Assembly: GCA_002340985.1 (NCBI GenBank)
Contig: DDNC01000002.1
Coordinates: 261,732 to 325,731, forward strand
Reading direction: 5' to 3'
Source of the DNA: Firmicutes bacterium UBA2530
GTDB taxonomy: Bacteria > Bacillota > Clostridia > Tissierellales > Sedimentibacteraceae
Length of the DNA stretch: 64,000 nucleotides
Position 1 is the stretch's first letter; every line of letters begins with the position of its first letter. The notes beneath the pieces were generated by a model, which saw nothing but the letters and a program-made list of their open reading frames with translations, had not been told where the DNA came from and made no database searches. Positions 32,565 to 41,403 of this stretch are shown one piece after another. Made by a program: the position numbers and the translations under genes.

Positions 32565-34295
32565 ATGAGCAAGTTAAAAAGTATTAGTACAGATTTATTA
32601 CATATAGTGGAAGCGCTTAAGGCTGTTACAAATATCGATATTATAATAGTGGATGAAAACCTGGAAAGGGTTGTCACCACAGTGAAGGATGAAACCGAAA
32701 CAGGAAGGAAGGTTCCTGTAAATTCTGTATTTCACAAATGTATAATGACCGGAGAGCAATACTTTATAGAGGATCCCAAGGAAAATGAACTGTGCATAAG
32801 CTGCTCAAATTTTTCCGGCTGCAAAGAATTAGTGGAATTTTGTATCCCTATAAAATACAACAATCAGATTATCGGTGTGCTGGGTATGTGTGCATACGAT
32901 GAAATTGCCAGAAAGAATCTCATGCTGAACAAAGAAGGGTACATGAAATTTGAAAGCAGATTGAGCGTTCTCATAACTACGATATTCAGTGAGAAAAAAG
33001 CTTCAGAAATGCTCGAATACAGGTCATCCGAGCTTCTCACTCTCATAAACTCGTTAAATGACGGAATAATAGTAATAAATAACAATAAAGAAATAGTGAC
33101 CACAAATAAATATATAAATGAAAAGTTAAATTTGACTTCCGGCGACATGCCTCATATACAGGAACTTCTGACAGAAAAGGTTTTAGAACAATTGCTTCAT
33201 ATCAACTTTGACGGAGAGGTGGGACCCTTCAAATTAAACGGTATGGAGCTTATTATAAATGCGAGCCCCATAACAGTTAAGGGCAACAATGAGGGGTTTG
33301 TTTTGCTGCTGTCAGACTTTGCGAAAATGAAAGAATCAGTTCTTGAATCAAACAGAAAAAAAGACATCATCACATTTGCCGACATTGTGGGAGAAAGCGA
33401 AGCGCTGCTCCAGGCCAGAAGGGAGGCGATTCAGATAGCGGAAAATAATGCATCTGTATTGCTTTACGGTGAGACCGGAACAGGCAAGGAAGTGTTTGCA
33501 AGAGCCATACATAATTTAAGCAAAAGAAAAGACAATGTGTTTATGGCAATAAACTGCGGAGCAATACCTGAGAACTTAATAGAAAGTGAGCTTTTCGGCT
33601 ATGAAAAAGGCTCATTTACGGGAGCCAGCATGTCAGGAAAGACAGGGAAATTTGAAGCGTGCAAGGATGGTACCTTGTTTCTTGATGAAATAGGGGATTT
33701 GCCGTTTCTGATGCAGGTAAAATTAAACCGAGCATTGGAAGAAAAAGAAATAGTAAGGGTTGGAGGAAGCACACCTATAAAGGTGAATCCGAGAATTATT
33801 TCGGCAACACACAAGGATTTAAGCACATTAGTGGATAAAAATTTGTTCAGAGATGATTTGTACTACAGACTAAATGTTGTTCCCATTCATTTGCCTCCCC
33901 TAAGGGAACGAGGATATGATGTAATAATACTTTCCAGGTATTTTTTGAATCATTTTTCAAGGGTTTACAACAAAGATATAAGCGGATTTTCCCCTGAGGC
34001 AGAGATGCTTCTTCTGAACTACAAATTTCCCGGAAATATAAGAGAGCTGAGGAATTTGGTCGAATATGCGGTAATATTTGAAGAAAACAGCATTATCAGC
34101 AAGGATAACATTAAAAGAAAAACAGGCGATTATAAAGAAGACAATGTTAAACTGGCAGATTTGACAAAGGCTTATGAAAAACGCGTAATCATAAACAAAA
34201 TAAAAAGATGCGGAGATGACCTTCGGGCAAAAAAATTAGCTGCAAAGGAGCTTGGCATAAGTATCGCAACATTGTACAGAAAGATTGAAGAATAG
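32565..34295 (+). CDS. Sigma-54-dependent transcriptional activator (GAF/PAS-AAA-Fis)
   Basis: 576 residues from the ATG at 32565 (AGAAAGG seven bases upstream; other starts exist). The N-terminal sensory part (about 1-150) holds cysteines C-I-S-C...GC, likely a GAF/PocR-like or metal-linked sensor. A PAS-like stretch follows (about 155-260). The AAA domain (about 275-510) has Walker A GETGTGKE (about 303), the sigma-54 contact loop GSFTGA (about 348) and Walker B LFLDEIG. A Fis-type HTH ends the protein (about 530-576, LGISIATLYRKI). It is divergent from the desulfidase-family gene, whose sigma-54 promoter it most probably drives. It probably senses cysteine or a breakdown product. Confidence 0.9.
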   Translation: MSKLKSISTDLLHIVEALKAVTNIDIIIVDENLERVVTTVKDETETGRKVPVNSVFHKCIMTGEQYFIEDPKENELCISCSNFSGCKELVEFCIPIKYNNQIIGVLGMCAYDEIARKNLMLNKEGYMKFESRLSVLITTIFSEKKASEMLEYRSSELLTLINSLNDGIIVINNNKEIVTTNKYINEKLNLTSGDMPHIQELLTEKVLEQLLHINFDGEVGPFKLNGMELIINASPITVKGNNEGFVLLLSDFAKMKESVLESNRKKDIITFADIVGESEALLQARREAIQIAENNASVLLYGETGTGKEVFARAIHNLSKRKDNVFMAINCGAIPENLIESELFGYEKGSFTGASMSGKTGKFEACKDGTLFLDEIGDLPFLMQVKLNRALEEKEIVRVGGSTPIKVNPRIISATHKDLSTLVDKNLFRDDLYYRLNVVPIHLPPLRERGYDVIILSRYFLNHFSRVYNKDISGFSPEAEMLLLNYKFPGNIRELRNLVEYAVIFEENSIISKDNIKRKTGDYKEDNVKLADLTKAYEKRVIINKIKRCGDDLRAKKLAAKELGISIATLYRKIEE

Positions 34296-34320
34296 CGAGA
34301 ATCATATGGATACCTTTTTA

Positions 34321-34349
34321 TTGCCATACAACATTGTTAATGTTATAAT
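34321..34349 (+). promoter_or_regulatory. Sigma-70 promoter of the DUF815 ATPase gene
   Basis: TTGCCA at 34321-34326, a 17-base spacer and TATAAT at 34344-34349. Confidence 0.8.
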
Positions 34350-34376
34350 TATAGAAATAAATTCGGAAGGTACAAA

Positions 34377-35576
34377 ATGGCAGAAGCACTTTTTACAAAC
34401 TTAATAATATACAGGGGAATATTGAACGATGAAATAATACAGTCCTACGGTAATCTCTGCCGCGTCTATTTCAGGCAGGAAAACAAGGAAGAACTGGAGA
34501 GCATATATTACAGCTTGTGCAGTAAGTTGCTTTTTAAGGGATGCGATTCAATTAATGATTATATTTCATATAAAATATTAGAAGATGAAAATATATTCAG
34601 TCTGAGGATGGAAAAGGGAGAGCAGGTGGATGAAAAGATAAAAAAAGCCGTGCTCTACGACTTATCTCTGTTCAAAAAAATATTTGAGCTTCCTCTGAAA
34701 GGAATGGCCTCATCTGCTGGAGATATGAACAATTTCATTAATTATAGAAGCAATGATGAACTTACGGAGGTGTTCAAGAGCAGTAGGACAGAGGAAGTAT
34801 TTGATTATATTTCTTCTCAGTATCAATCCAATGGATGTGGAAAATTCAGAAATAACTATGCTTTCAGTCTCAATGACAGCGGCAGTATGGTTACTGTGGA
34901 GAATTTCAATCCCGTCAATATGGAAAGCATCTACGGATATGAGAGACAAAAAGATAAAATAATAGAAAATACAAGCAAGTTTATTTCAGGACAATTTGCA
35001 TTGAATGCCCTGCTTGTAGGAGACAGCGGAACAGGAAAATCAACGGCAGTGAAGGCGCTCATACCCATGTTTAAGCACAAAAAGCTCAGATTGATAGAAA
35101 TTGAAAAGGAAAGACTGAGCCATATTTCAAAGCTGATTGATGTGCTGAAAAACAGAGGAATGTACTTTATAATATTTATAGACGACCTTTCATTTGAAAG
35201 CAATGACAGTAGCTACAAATATCTTAAATCAGCGGTTGAAGGAAGTATATATGAGCAGCCGTCAAATATTTTGTTCTATGTTACATCAAACAGAAAGCAT
35301 CTGATTAAGGAAAACATGGTTGAAAGGCAAAATGAGGTTCACCTGAGGGATGCAATAAATGAACAGACATCTCTGGCTGACAGGTTCGGACTGACCATAC
35401 TGTATTCAGAGCCCAATCAGAATGAATATTGCGATATTGTTTTGGGACTTGCAGAAAAATACAAAGTCAAATACGAATCTAAAGAACAGCTTCTGGCAGA
35501 TGCCAAGAAATTTGCAATGCAGAACGGCGGCAGGACAGGCAGGACTGCAGTCCAATTTGTAAAAACATATATATAA
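34377..35576 (+). CDS. DUF815-family AAA ATPase
   Basis: 399 residues. The N-terminal half (1-180) has no recognised domain. The AAA part follows: YGYERQKDKIIENTSKFISG, Walker A GDSGTGKSTAVK (about 218-229), and Walker B FIIFIDDLSFE (about 262). Sensor and arginine-finger regions include VTSNRKHLI and DRFGLTI, with DAINEQTSLADRFG near 330. It has the wording of DUF815 proteins, which are related to chaperone-like AAA ATPases, and their client is unknown. It appears to be monocistronic, starting before the ECF sigma operon. Confidence 0.88.
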   Translation: MAEALFTNLIIYRGILNDEIIQSYGNLCRVYFRQENKEELESIYYSLCSKLLFKGCDSINDYISYKILEDENIFSLRMEKGEQVDEKIKKAVLYDLSLFKKIFELPLKGMASSAGDMNNFINYRSNDELTEVFKSSRTEEVFDYISSQYQSNGCGKFRNNYAFSLNDSGSMVTVENFNPVNMESIYGYERQKDKIIENTSKFISGQFALNALLVGDSGTGKSTAVKALIPMFKHKKLRLIEIEKERLSHISKLIDVLKNRGMYFIIFIDDLSFESNDSSYKYLKSAVEGSIYEQPSNILFYVTSNRKHLIKENMVERQNEVHLRDAINEQTSLADRFGLTILYSEPNQNEYCDIVLGLAEKYKVKYESKEQLLADAKKFAMQNGGRTGRTAVQFVKTYI

Positions 35577-35588
35577 TAAAAAAAATTT

Positions 35589-35613
35589 GGAACAAATATA
35601 AAAATATAACGTC
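35589..35613 (+). promoter_or_regulatory. ECF-sigma promoter, probably autoregulatory
   Basis: GGAAC at 35589-35593, 16 bases, CGTC at 35610-35613. This matches the GGAAC-N16/17-CGTC signature used by many ECF sigma factors. It is 28 bases before the sigma gene's own start, as expected for self-activation. Confidence 0.8.
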
Positions 35614-35641
35614 TAATATTATAACCGAACGAGGTGAAGTA

Positions 35642-36223
35642 ATGAACAGCAATGAACTATGGCTCGTTGAAGAGAGTCGTAAGGGAAATGTTGATGCGTT
35701 CGAGGAGCTTATAAAGGATTACAAGAGGGTCGCGTACAATATTGCTCTCCGAATCCTTCGTAATGTTGAGGATGCAGAGGATGCATCTCAGGAAGCATTG
35801 ATAAAGGTTTATAAAAGTATACAGAACTTTAACATGCAATCTACCTTTAAGGTATGGATGTACAGAATCGTGGTAAATACATGTATTGATTTTAAAAGAA
35901 AGAAAAATATCAACGTTGTTTCAATGGATGAAGGCATTGATGTAGGAGGAGATAATCAGGTTTATAGAGAAATAGCCGACGATTCCGCAAATCCTGATGT
36001 GCTGCTTGAAAAGAATTTCAACAGCAAGGTAATAAATGATGCTGTCAGCAAATTAGAGGATGATTATAAGGCAATCATTATTTTAAGAGATATTCAGGGA
36101 TTTTCCTACAGTGAAATAGCCGAGATTTTATCGTGCAATTTGGGAACGGTGAAATCAAGGCTTAACAGGGCAAGAAAAAGCCTGAAGGAAATACTTGAAA
36201 ATGAACTGAAAATTCAGTGCTAG
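35642..36223 (+). CDS. ECF-family RNA polymerase sigma factor
   Basis: 193 residues. Region 2 (about 20-90) reads FEELIKDYKRVAYNIALRIL and FKVWMYRIVVNTCIDFKRK; region 4 (about 125-185) reads YSEIAEILSCNLGTVKSRL. It is SigW-like in layout and lacks regions 1.1 and 3. The following gene encodes a zinc-finger anti-sigma factor, and a matching promoter precedes it. The trigger is likely envelope stress, as for most sigma factors with a membrane-spanning ZAS anti-sigma partner. Confidence 0.95.
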   Translation: MNSNELWLVEESRKGNVDAFEELIKDYKRVAYNIALRILRNVEDAEDASQEALIKVYKSIQNFNMQSTFKVWMYRIVVNTCIDFKRKKNINVVSMDEGIDVGGDNQVYREIADDSANPDVLLEKNFNSKVINDAVSKLEDDYKAIIILRDIQGFSYSEIAEILSCNLGTVKSRLNRARKSLKEILENELKIQC

Positions 36224-36235
36224 GGTGGTGATAAT

Positions 36236-37540
36236 ATGGAGTGTAATGAAATAAGAGATAATTTATCTTTATATATTGATGATGAATTGAGTGAAGAAGA
36301 GAAAAAGGCTTTGGAAGAGCATCTTGATAATTGTCCTGAATGCCGCAAGGAGCTTGAGGAATATAGGATAATTATTAAGGCCATAAACGAATTGCCGGAT
36401 GAAGAACCACCTGCCGGATATTGCAAGAGGCTTCATGAAAAGCTGTTAGAAGCAGAGAAGGATGTACAGGACGTACAGAAGGAAGAAAAGACATCAAAGA
36501 CTGTTACGTTTCCATCAAAAAGCAGAGGAAATAAATTCAGATGGGTGAAATACGGCGGACTTGCGGCGGCTCTTGTGCTTGTTTTCCTTGTTTATGGCAA
36601 TAGCAGGGGCATGATGAAAAATTCAAGCAACAAAATGGCTGAGCAGGCACCAATGGCACCTGCAGAGAGTCCTTCTTCCATGCGGAGTGATTCGGGTGGC
36701 GGTGAATCTACGTATTTTGATATGGCGGAAAGTCCGGAGGAATATTATGCAGCGGATCAGGAAAATAATGCCAAGATGGAAGAAGCCGGAATACCGAAAA
36801 GCATAGATTTTTCACAACAGATGACTGCATTGGCGGCTGCGCCGAGGGAACTGAAAATTATAAAGTCCGGAAGCATATACACTCAGACAAAGGATTATGA
36901 AAAGTTTTCCGGAGAGATAGCAGCAAAAATTGGGGAGCTTGGCGGATATATCGAAAGCAGCAGCACCGCTGTTTATCAGATTTATGGGGATGAAAAGCTC
37001 ATGCGCGGTAATCTGAAAATTCGTGTTCCTCAGGAAAGCTTCTACGAAACCGTGAGCTATCTTGAACAAAATTCCGAGATATCACACAAAAATATCAATG
37101 AAAAGGATGCTACAAAAGAGTATTACGAAAAAGACAACAAGGTTAAAAATCTTGAAATACAGGAACAGAATCTGAGGGCGCTGTTTGAAAAGGCGACAAC
37201 AGTTGAAGAAATGCTTCAGATAGAAAACGAGCTCAGAAGAATACGAACTGAAATTGATGAAATTAACATAAGCTTATCCGATATTAATGATCGTTCTTCA
37301 ATGTCAACAATAGATTTGGAAGTAGAAGAGGTAAGAAATGTTAGTTTTGCTGTAAAAGGTGAAAAGGGCGTATGGGAAAGAGCGAGAGATGGCTTTATAA
37401 GCACGGTTAACTCAATGGTAAGAGGATTTGGAAATTTCATAGTAAATATTGTTTCCTCATCTCCTGTGCTGATCCCTGTAATAGTAATATTTTTAATACT
37501 GCTTTTGAAAATTAAAAAATACTGGAAAAAGAAAATATAG
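36236..37540 (+). CDS. Anti-sigma factor fused to a DUF4349 membrane domain
   Basis: 434 residues. The N-terminal zinc anti-sigma domain (1-60) has Cys3 and HxxxCxxC (His29, Cys33, Cys36). A membrane segment (about 104-122, GGLAAALVLVFLVYG) leads to an extracytoplasmic DUF4349 domain (about 205-395): LKIIKSGSIYTQTKDYEKFS, NLKIRVPQESF, with a coiled coil near 300-345 (EQNLRALFEKATTVEEMLQI). A second membrane segment lies at about 405-427. DUF4349 occurs mostly in surface lipoproteins, so its fusion to the anti-sigma domain suggests direct signal sensing by the same protein. It starts 12 bases after the sigma gene, with AGGGTGGTG as RBS. Release probably involves regulated proteolysis. Confidence 0.9.
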   Translation: MECNEIRDNLSLYIDDELSEEEKKALEEHLDNCPECRKELEEYRIIIKAINELPDEEPPAGYCKRLHEKLLEAEKDVQDVQKEEKTSKTVTFPSKSRGNKFRWVKYGGLAAALVLVFLVYGNSRGMMKNSSNKMAEQAPMAPAESPSSMRSDSGGGESTYFDMAESPEEYYAADQENNAKMEEAGIPKSIDFSQQMTALAAAPRELKIIKSGSIYTQTKDYEKFSGEIAAKIGELGGYIESSSTAVYQIYGDEKLMRGNLKIRVPQESFYETVSYLEQNSEISHKNINEKDATKEYYEKDNKVKNLEIQEQNLRALFEKATTVEEMLQIENELRRIRTEIDEINISLSDINDRSSMSTIDLEVEEVRNVSFAVKGEKGVWERARDGFISTVNSMVRGFGNFIVNIVSSSPVLIPVIVIFLILLLKIKKYWKKKI

Positions 37541-37543
37541 CAT

Positions 37544-37567
37544 AAGGGACTTCAGAGTCCCTTTTTT
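37544..37567 (+). terminator. Rho-independent terminator of the sigma/anti-sigma operon
   Basis: AAGGGACT and AGTCCCTT surround TCAG, followed by a run of T residues. Confidence 0.93.
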
Positions 37568-37625
37568 TCTGCCTTTAGAACCTTACTATATAGGCGCAGA
37601 TTTCATTATTGGAAAATAGCCTCAC

Positions 37626-37665
37626 AAAAAACGCCTGTTGTTTAAATATATAACAGGCGTTTTTG
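37626..37665. terminator. Second terminator, bidirectional
   Basis: AAAAACGCCTGTT and AACAGGCGTTTTT form a 13-bp stem with A/T tracts on both sides. On the minus strand it follows the sigma-54 activator gene. Confidence 0.9.
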
Positions 37666-37677
37666 TAGTCTCAAGAT

Positions 37678-39108
37678 TTATTGCTCCATTACAAATTTCA
37701 AGTTATGTTTTTTTATTTTTCGATAAACATTGGATAAATCAAGCTTCAATATTTGGGCGATCTTTAACGGGGATTTACGCTGCTCCAGAAGGTTAAGCAA
37801 CAGCTGCTTTTCACATTCATCCATGTAAGAGCTCAGCGAAAATGCTTCGTCATAATATGGAGAGCTATCCATACCTGTCGGCAGCTCTGCCGGTGAAACT
37901 GCGCGTATGGCTTCAACTTCGTTTTGTATTGAAAACTCCTTTGGAACAGTTGAAATTATTAATTCTGTATTTGTGGATGAAATAATCAGCCGCTCTATGA
38001 AATTTCGGAGTTCCCGCACATTACCTGGCCATTCATAAGAAAGCATGGCATTCAATACACTTTCATCCAATGCTTTTACACAGTTGTATTTTTTACAGAA
38101 ATATTGCATGTAAAACGTAGATAACGGGATTATATCCTCTTTGCGCTCACATAGGGGCGGAATATATACTGATATTACATTAATACGGTAAAATAAATCC
38201 GAACGAAAAAGTTTTTTGTTGACAAGTGCCTGAAGATCATCATTTGTAGCGCATATGAGACGAAAGTCAATTTTTTTTGGCACAACAGATCCCAAACGTG
38301 TAACCTGCTTGGTTTCGAGCACACGCAGAAGCTTCGCCTGAAGCCCAGGTGGCATGGAGTTAATTTCGTCTAAAAATAATGTACCACCATTTGCTGCTTC
38401 GATTAAGCCTTCCTTACCGGAAGAGGATGCTCCGCTGAATGCACCTTTTTCATAACCATAGAGTTCAGATTCCATGAGATTTTCAGGAATTGCAGCACAA
38501 TTTAATACAACGAACGGGCCTTCTTTGCGTAAGCTGTTTTCATGAATATATTTTGTCAAAATTTCTTTGCCGACGCCCGATGGTCCGGAGATTAAGATAG
38601 AGGCATCCGTCTTTGATACGTGAGACAGCATTTCCAGCAATTGTTTCATTTGGGGGCTTTCAGCTATAATATCAAGTTGTGAATCATTAGGATTTACTAT
38701 AGAGCCAGTAATGACGTGACGATTTAATATGCCTGTCTGAACACGCTTGCTCGTTTTTTCAATTGATTCCTGTGTAAAAAAAATATATTTAATTGAGCCG
38801 TCGGAATTGAAACTGGGGCTGGCGGTAGTAAGAAAATGATGTGTTTTATTAAATATAAAATCATTAATTGTTACAATAGTGGTCACAGGTGCCTTTTTTT
38901 CTACAACCATATCCCAGACACTATAAGTCAGGTATCCTTGTTCCTTAAATTTTGGAATAGACATACCGCTAAAACTCTCCCGTGGCCGCTTAAGAATATT
39001 GCTGTATTCATTGTTAACGTATAAATAGTTGCCATTTGCATCCAACACAAAAATACCGATATCTATATTATCTAATACTGTTGTCATAAATTCATAATTA
39101 AATCCCAT
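37678..39108 (-). CDS. PAS-domain sigma-54-dependent activator of the BKACE operon
   Basis: 476 residues, starting at ATG 39108 with GGGAG upstream. An N-terminal PAS domain (about 5-115, with NIDIGIFVLDANGNYLYVNN) senses a small ligand. The AAA domain (about 150-385) has Walker A GPSGVGKE (about 174), the contact loop GAFSGA at about 221 in place of the usual GAFTGA, and LFLDEINSMP. The Fis-type HTH (about 435-476, LKLDLSNVYRKIKKH) binds DNA. It faces the operon at 39401, whose sigma-54 promoter at 39328 lies behind two TTGCxATATTGCAA palindromes. The three together form a complete local circuit. Confidence 0.93.
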   Translation of the reverse strand: MGFNYEFMTTVLDNIDIGIFVLDANGNYLYVNNEYSNILKRPRESFSGMSIPKFKEQGYLTYSVWDMVVEKKAPVTTIVTINDFIFNKTHHFLTTASPSFNSDGSIKYIFFTQESIEKTSKRVQTGILNRHVITGSIVNPNDSQLDIIAESPQMKQLLEMLSHVSKTDASILISGPSGVGKEILTKYIHENSLRKEGPFVVLNCAAIPENLMESELYGYEKGAFSGASSSGKEGLIEAANGGTLFLDEINSMPPGLQAKLLRVLETKQVTRLGSVVPKKIDFRLICATNDDLQALVNKKLFRSDLFYRINVISVYIPPLCERKEDIIPLSTFYMQYFCKKYNCVKALDESVLNAMLSYEWPGNVRELRNFIERLIISSTNTELIISTVPKEFSIQNEVEAIRAVSPAELPTGMDSSPYYDEAFSLSSYMDECEKQLLLNLLEQRKSPLKIAQILKLDLSNVYRKIKKHNLKFVMEQ

Positions 39109-39151
39109 AAGAAATCTCCCATTATATATTTCTTTTATTATATTACCAAAT

Positions 39152-39204
39152 TTGCAATATTGCAAGAATCCGTTGCGTAAACGCTAAAATTTGCGATATT
39201 GCAA
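39152..39204 (+). promoter_or_regulatory. Two activator-binding palindromes (enhancer) upstream of the sigma-54 promoter
   Basis: TTGCAATATTGCAA at 39152-39165 (perfect dyad) and TTGCGATATTGCAA at 39191-39204 (one mismatch), with centres 39 bases apart. They lie 125-175 bases before the -24 element, in the usual range for sigma-54 enhancers, and they also lie upstream of the activator's own start. Confidence 0.85.
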
Positions 39205-39327
39205 ATGGATTTGAGCAATATTTTTTAATGCAAAAAACATTGTTCAAAACCTAAACAAGTTGTTACTTGTTGAAACTTTAACATTATTAATAAAAACAAA
39301 TATATTGTTTAAATGCTTAAAGTAAAC

Positions 39328-39342
39328 TGGCACAGTAATTGC
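39328..39342 (+). promoter_or_regulatory. Sigma-54 promoter of the BKACE operon
   Basis: TGGCAC-AGTAA-TTGC, followed by T: exact -24/-12 consensus. The start is expected near 39354, giving a leader of about 47 bases. Confidence 0.95.
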
Positions 39343-39400
39343 TCTAAGTAAAGCTGATGATAGGAATAATTTTCAATATAAAATTTAGGAGGATAATATT

Positions 39401-40447
39401 ATGAGAATTGCTATTGTAGGTTGCGGGGCTATGGGCACCGTATTAGGTGCATACATGACAAAGAATGGATGCCCCGTAGATTTAATCGATAGCTACGAAG
39501 AGCATGTAAAGGTATTGAATGAAAAAGGTGCTCGTATTATTGGCAAGGCAGATTTCACGGTTCCCGTCAAAGCATATACCCCTGATGGGATGGAAGGAAT
39601 ATACGATTTGGTATTTTTGTTTACAAAGCAAACTGCTAATGACGCTATACTGCCTCAGCTTCTCCCGTATTTAAATGAGAACAGCACTGTGTGCACACTT
39701 CAGAACGGTGTTCCTGAGCCTTATGTTGCTGAGTATGTTGGTGAAAGCCGCACAGTTGGAGGTGCAGTTCTGTGGAGTGCAACTTTTGTTGGTCCTGGAA
39801 TCTCTGAATTGACACAGGATATAAGTTTTCTTGACCATTTTTTTGATATCGGAGAAATAAACGGAGAGATTACCGACCGCATTAAGAAGGTTGCAGAGGT
39901 TCTGAATTATATGGGTACAACAGTAGTGTCAGCAAACCTTATGGCTTCCAGATGGGGCAAGCTGGTTAACAATGCATGCGTAAGCGGTATGTCTGCTGCT
40001 TGCGGCTGCACATTCGGACAGGTAATGGAGAACGAAAAGTCAAGAGCCTGCGTAAGCTATATTGGACATGAGGTTAAAATATGCTGCGAGGCAGAAGGTT
40101 ATAAATTGCCAACACTGGTTATGGGCTTTTCACCGGATTCTCTGTCGATTAAGGATCAAGAACAGTTTAATGAAAATCAGAAGATGTTCATAGAAATGTA
40201 TGGTCCCGCATGGGGCTCTAAAGCAAGCATGCTTCAGGACTTGGAAAAAGGAAAGAGCACAGAGGTTTCAATGATTAACGGCTATGTTTCTGAAGTCGGT
40301 AAAAAGTATGGTATTCCTACTCCTTTTAACGATACAGTCATCGAAATTGTTAAAAAAATTGAGAATAAGGAATTGCCTCTGTCCTTCAGCAATTTGGACT
40401 ACTTCAAAGACGAGTGGTTTATCTACGATATGTATAAATCAAAATAA
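39401..40447 (+). CDS. Ketopantoate-reductase-like (ApbA/PanE family) dehydrogenase
   Basis: 348 residues. An N-terminal NAD(P)-binding Rossmann domain (IAIVGCGAMGTVLGAYM, residues 3-19) is followed by the family's C-terminal helical dimer domain (about 190-330, with ASRWGKLVNNACVSGMSAAC and its Lys and Asn). Typical PanE is shorter and reduces ketopantoate to pantoate in CoA synthesis. Here it begins a sigma-54-controlled catabolic operon with BKACE, thiolase, SDR and permease. It therefore more likely oxidises a hydroxy acid to the keto acid consumed by the next enzyme. RBS AGGAGG. Substrate unknown. Confidence 0.82.
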   Translation: MRIAIVGCGAMGTVLGAYMTKNGCPVDLIDSYEEHVKVLNEKGARIIGKADFTVPVKAYTPDGMEGIYDLVFLFTKQTANDAILPQLLPYLNENSTVCTLQNGVPEPYVAEYVGESRTVGGAVLWSATFVGPGISELTQDISFLDHFFDIGEINGEITDRIKKVAEVLNYMGTTVVSANLMASRWGKLVNNACVSGMSAACGCTFGQVMENEKSRACVSYIGHEVKICCEAEGYKLPTLVMGFSPDSLSIKDQEQFNENQKMFIEMYGPAWGSKASMLQDLEKGKSTEVSMINGYVSEVGKKYGIPTPFNDTVIEIVKKIENKELPLSFSNLDYFKDEWFIYDMYKSK

Positions 40448-40492
40448 CATTATAAAATTAAAAATGAAAATGAATTTCCAGGAGGATATATT

Positions 40493-41332
40493 ATGAATGA
40501 TAAGGTAATAATTTCGTGTGCTTTAACAGGTGCTTGGTCACCTAAAGAAAAGAATCCGGCCGTTCCATGCACACCGCAGGAAATAGCAGATGCAGCTTAT
40601 GAATCATGGCAAGCAGGAGCTGCTGTTGTACATCTTCACATGCGAGATGATAAGGGCAACGGTTCAATGGATATTGAAAAATTCAGAGAAAGTATAAGGT
40701 TAATAAGAGAACACAAGGACTGTGATGTAGTTATTAATTGTACATCTTCGGGTGCGGCTAATTTAAAAGAAGAAGATAGACTGGCTCATTTTATTGGAAT
40801 TCCTGAAATTGAAATGGGTTCATGTGACATTGGATCATTCAACTGGGGAGATAGTGCAATATTTGATAACAGTCCTGCTTTCTTAAAGAAGCTATGCGAT
40901 GTTTATGATAAGCATGATATTAAACCGGAAGTGGAAATATTTGATTATGGCATGCTTGGAAATACAAAGCATTATATAAAAAATGGCTATATCAAGAATC
41001 CCGTATGGTGTCAGTTTGTACTTGGAGTTTTAGGCGGAATGGATGCAACGGTTGAAAACTTATTGTACTTGGTAAACCATCGCCCCGAAGGATCTGTATG
41101 GTCAGCTCTTGGTATAGGAACAGAACATCTTCCCATAATGTATGCAACCTTAGCATTAGGAGGTCACATACGTGTTGGGCTTGAGGACAATCTATATATG
41201 TCTCGTGGTGTGAAAGGAACAAACCCTATGATGGTTGAAAGAGCTGTAAGAGTTGTCAAGGAATTTGGCAAGCAGCCAGCTACACCTGCGGAAGCACGAG
41301 AAATCCTTGGTATCAAACCATTCGTTCTCTAA
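40493..41332 (+). CDS. BKACE-family beta-keto acid cleavage enzyme (DUF849, Kce-like)
   Basis: 279 residues, typical length. The family condenses a beta-keto acid with acetyl-CoA, giving acetoacetyl-CoA (or an analogue) and a shorter CoA ester or amine acid. Zinc ligands are visible: VHLHMRD gives His47 and His49, and Glu231 in LEDNLYMSRG. A conserved NCTSSGA and HLPIMY are also present. RBS GGAGG. Known activities include 3-keto-5-aminohexanoate and dehydrocarnitine cleavage. The specificity cannot be read with certainty. The next gene is a thiolase, which fits acetoacetyl-CoA as product. Confidence 0.93.
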   Translation: MNDKVIISCALTGAWSPKEKNPAVPCTPQEIADAAYESWQAGAAVVHLHMRDDKGNGSMDIEKFRESIRLIREHKDCDVVINCTSSGAANLKEEDRLAHFIGIPEIEMGSCDIGSFNWGDSAIFDNSPAFLKKLCDVYDKHDIKPEVEIFDYGMLGNTKHYIKNGYIKNPVWCQFVLGVLGGMDATVENLLYLVNHRPEGSVWSALGIGTEHLPIMYATLALGGHIRVGLEDNLYMSRGVKGTNPMMVERAVRVVKEFGKQPATPAEAREILGIKPFVL

Positions 41333-41403
41333 GTATATTTATGTTTTTAAGCAAGGTATGCGTTGTATACCTTGCTGATATATTGAAATCTCAGGAGGTT
41401 ATT

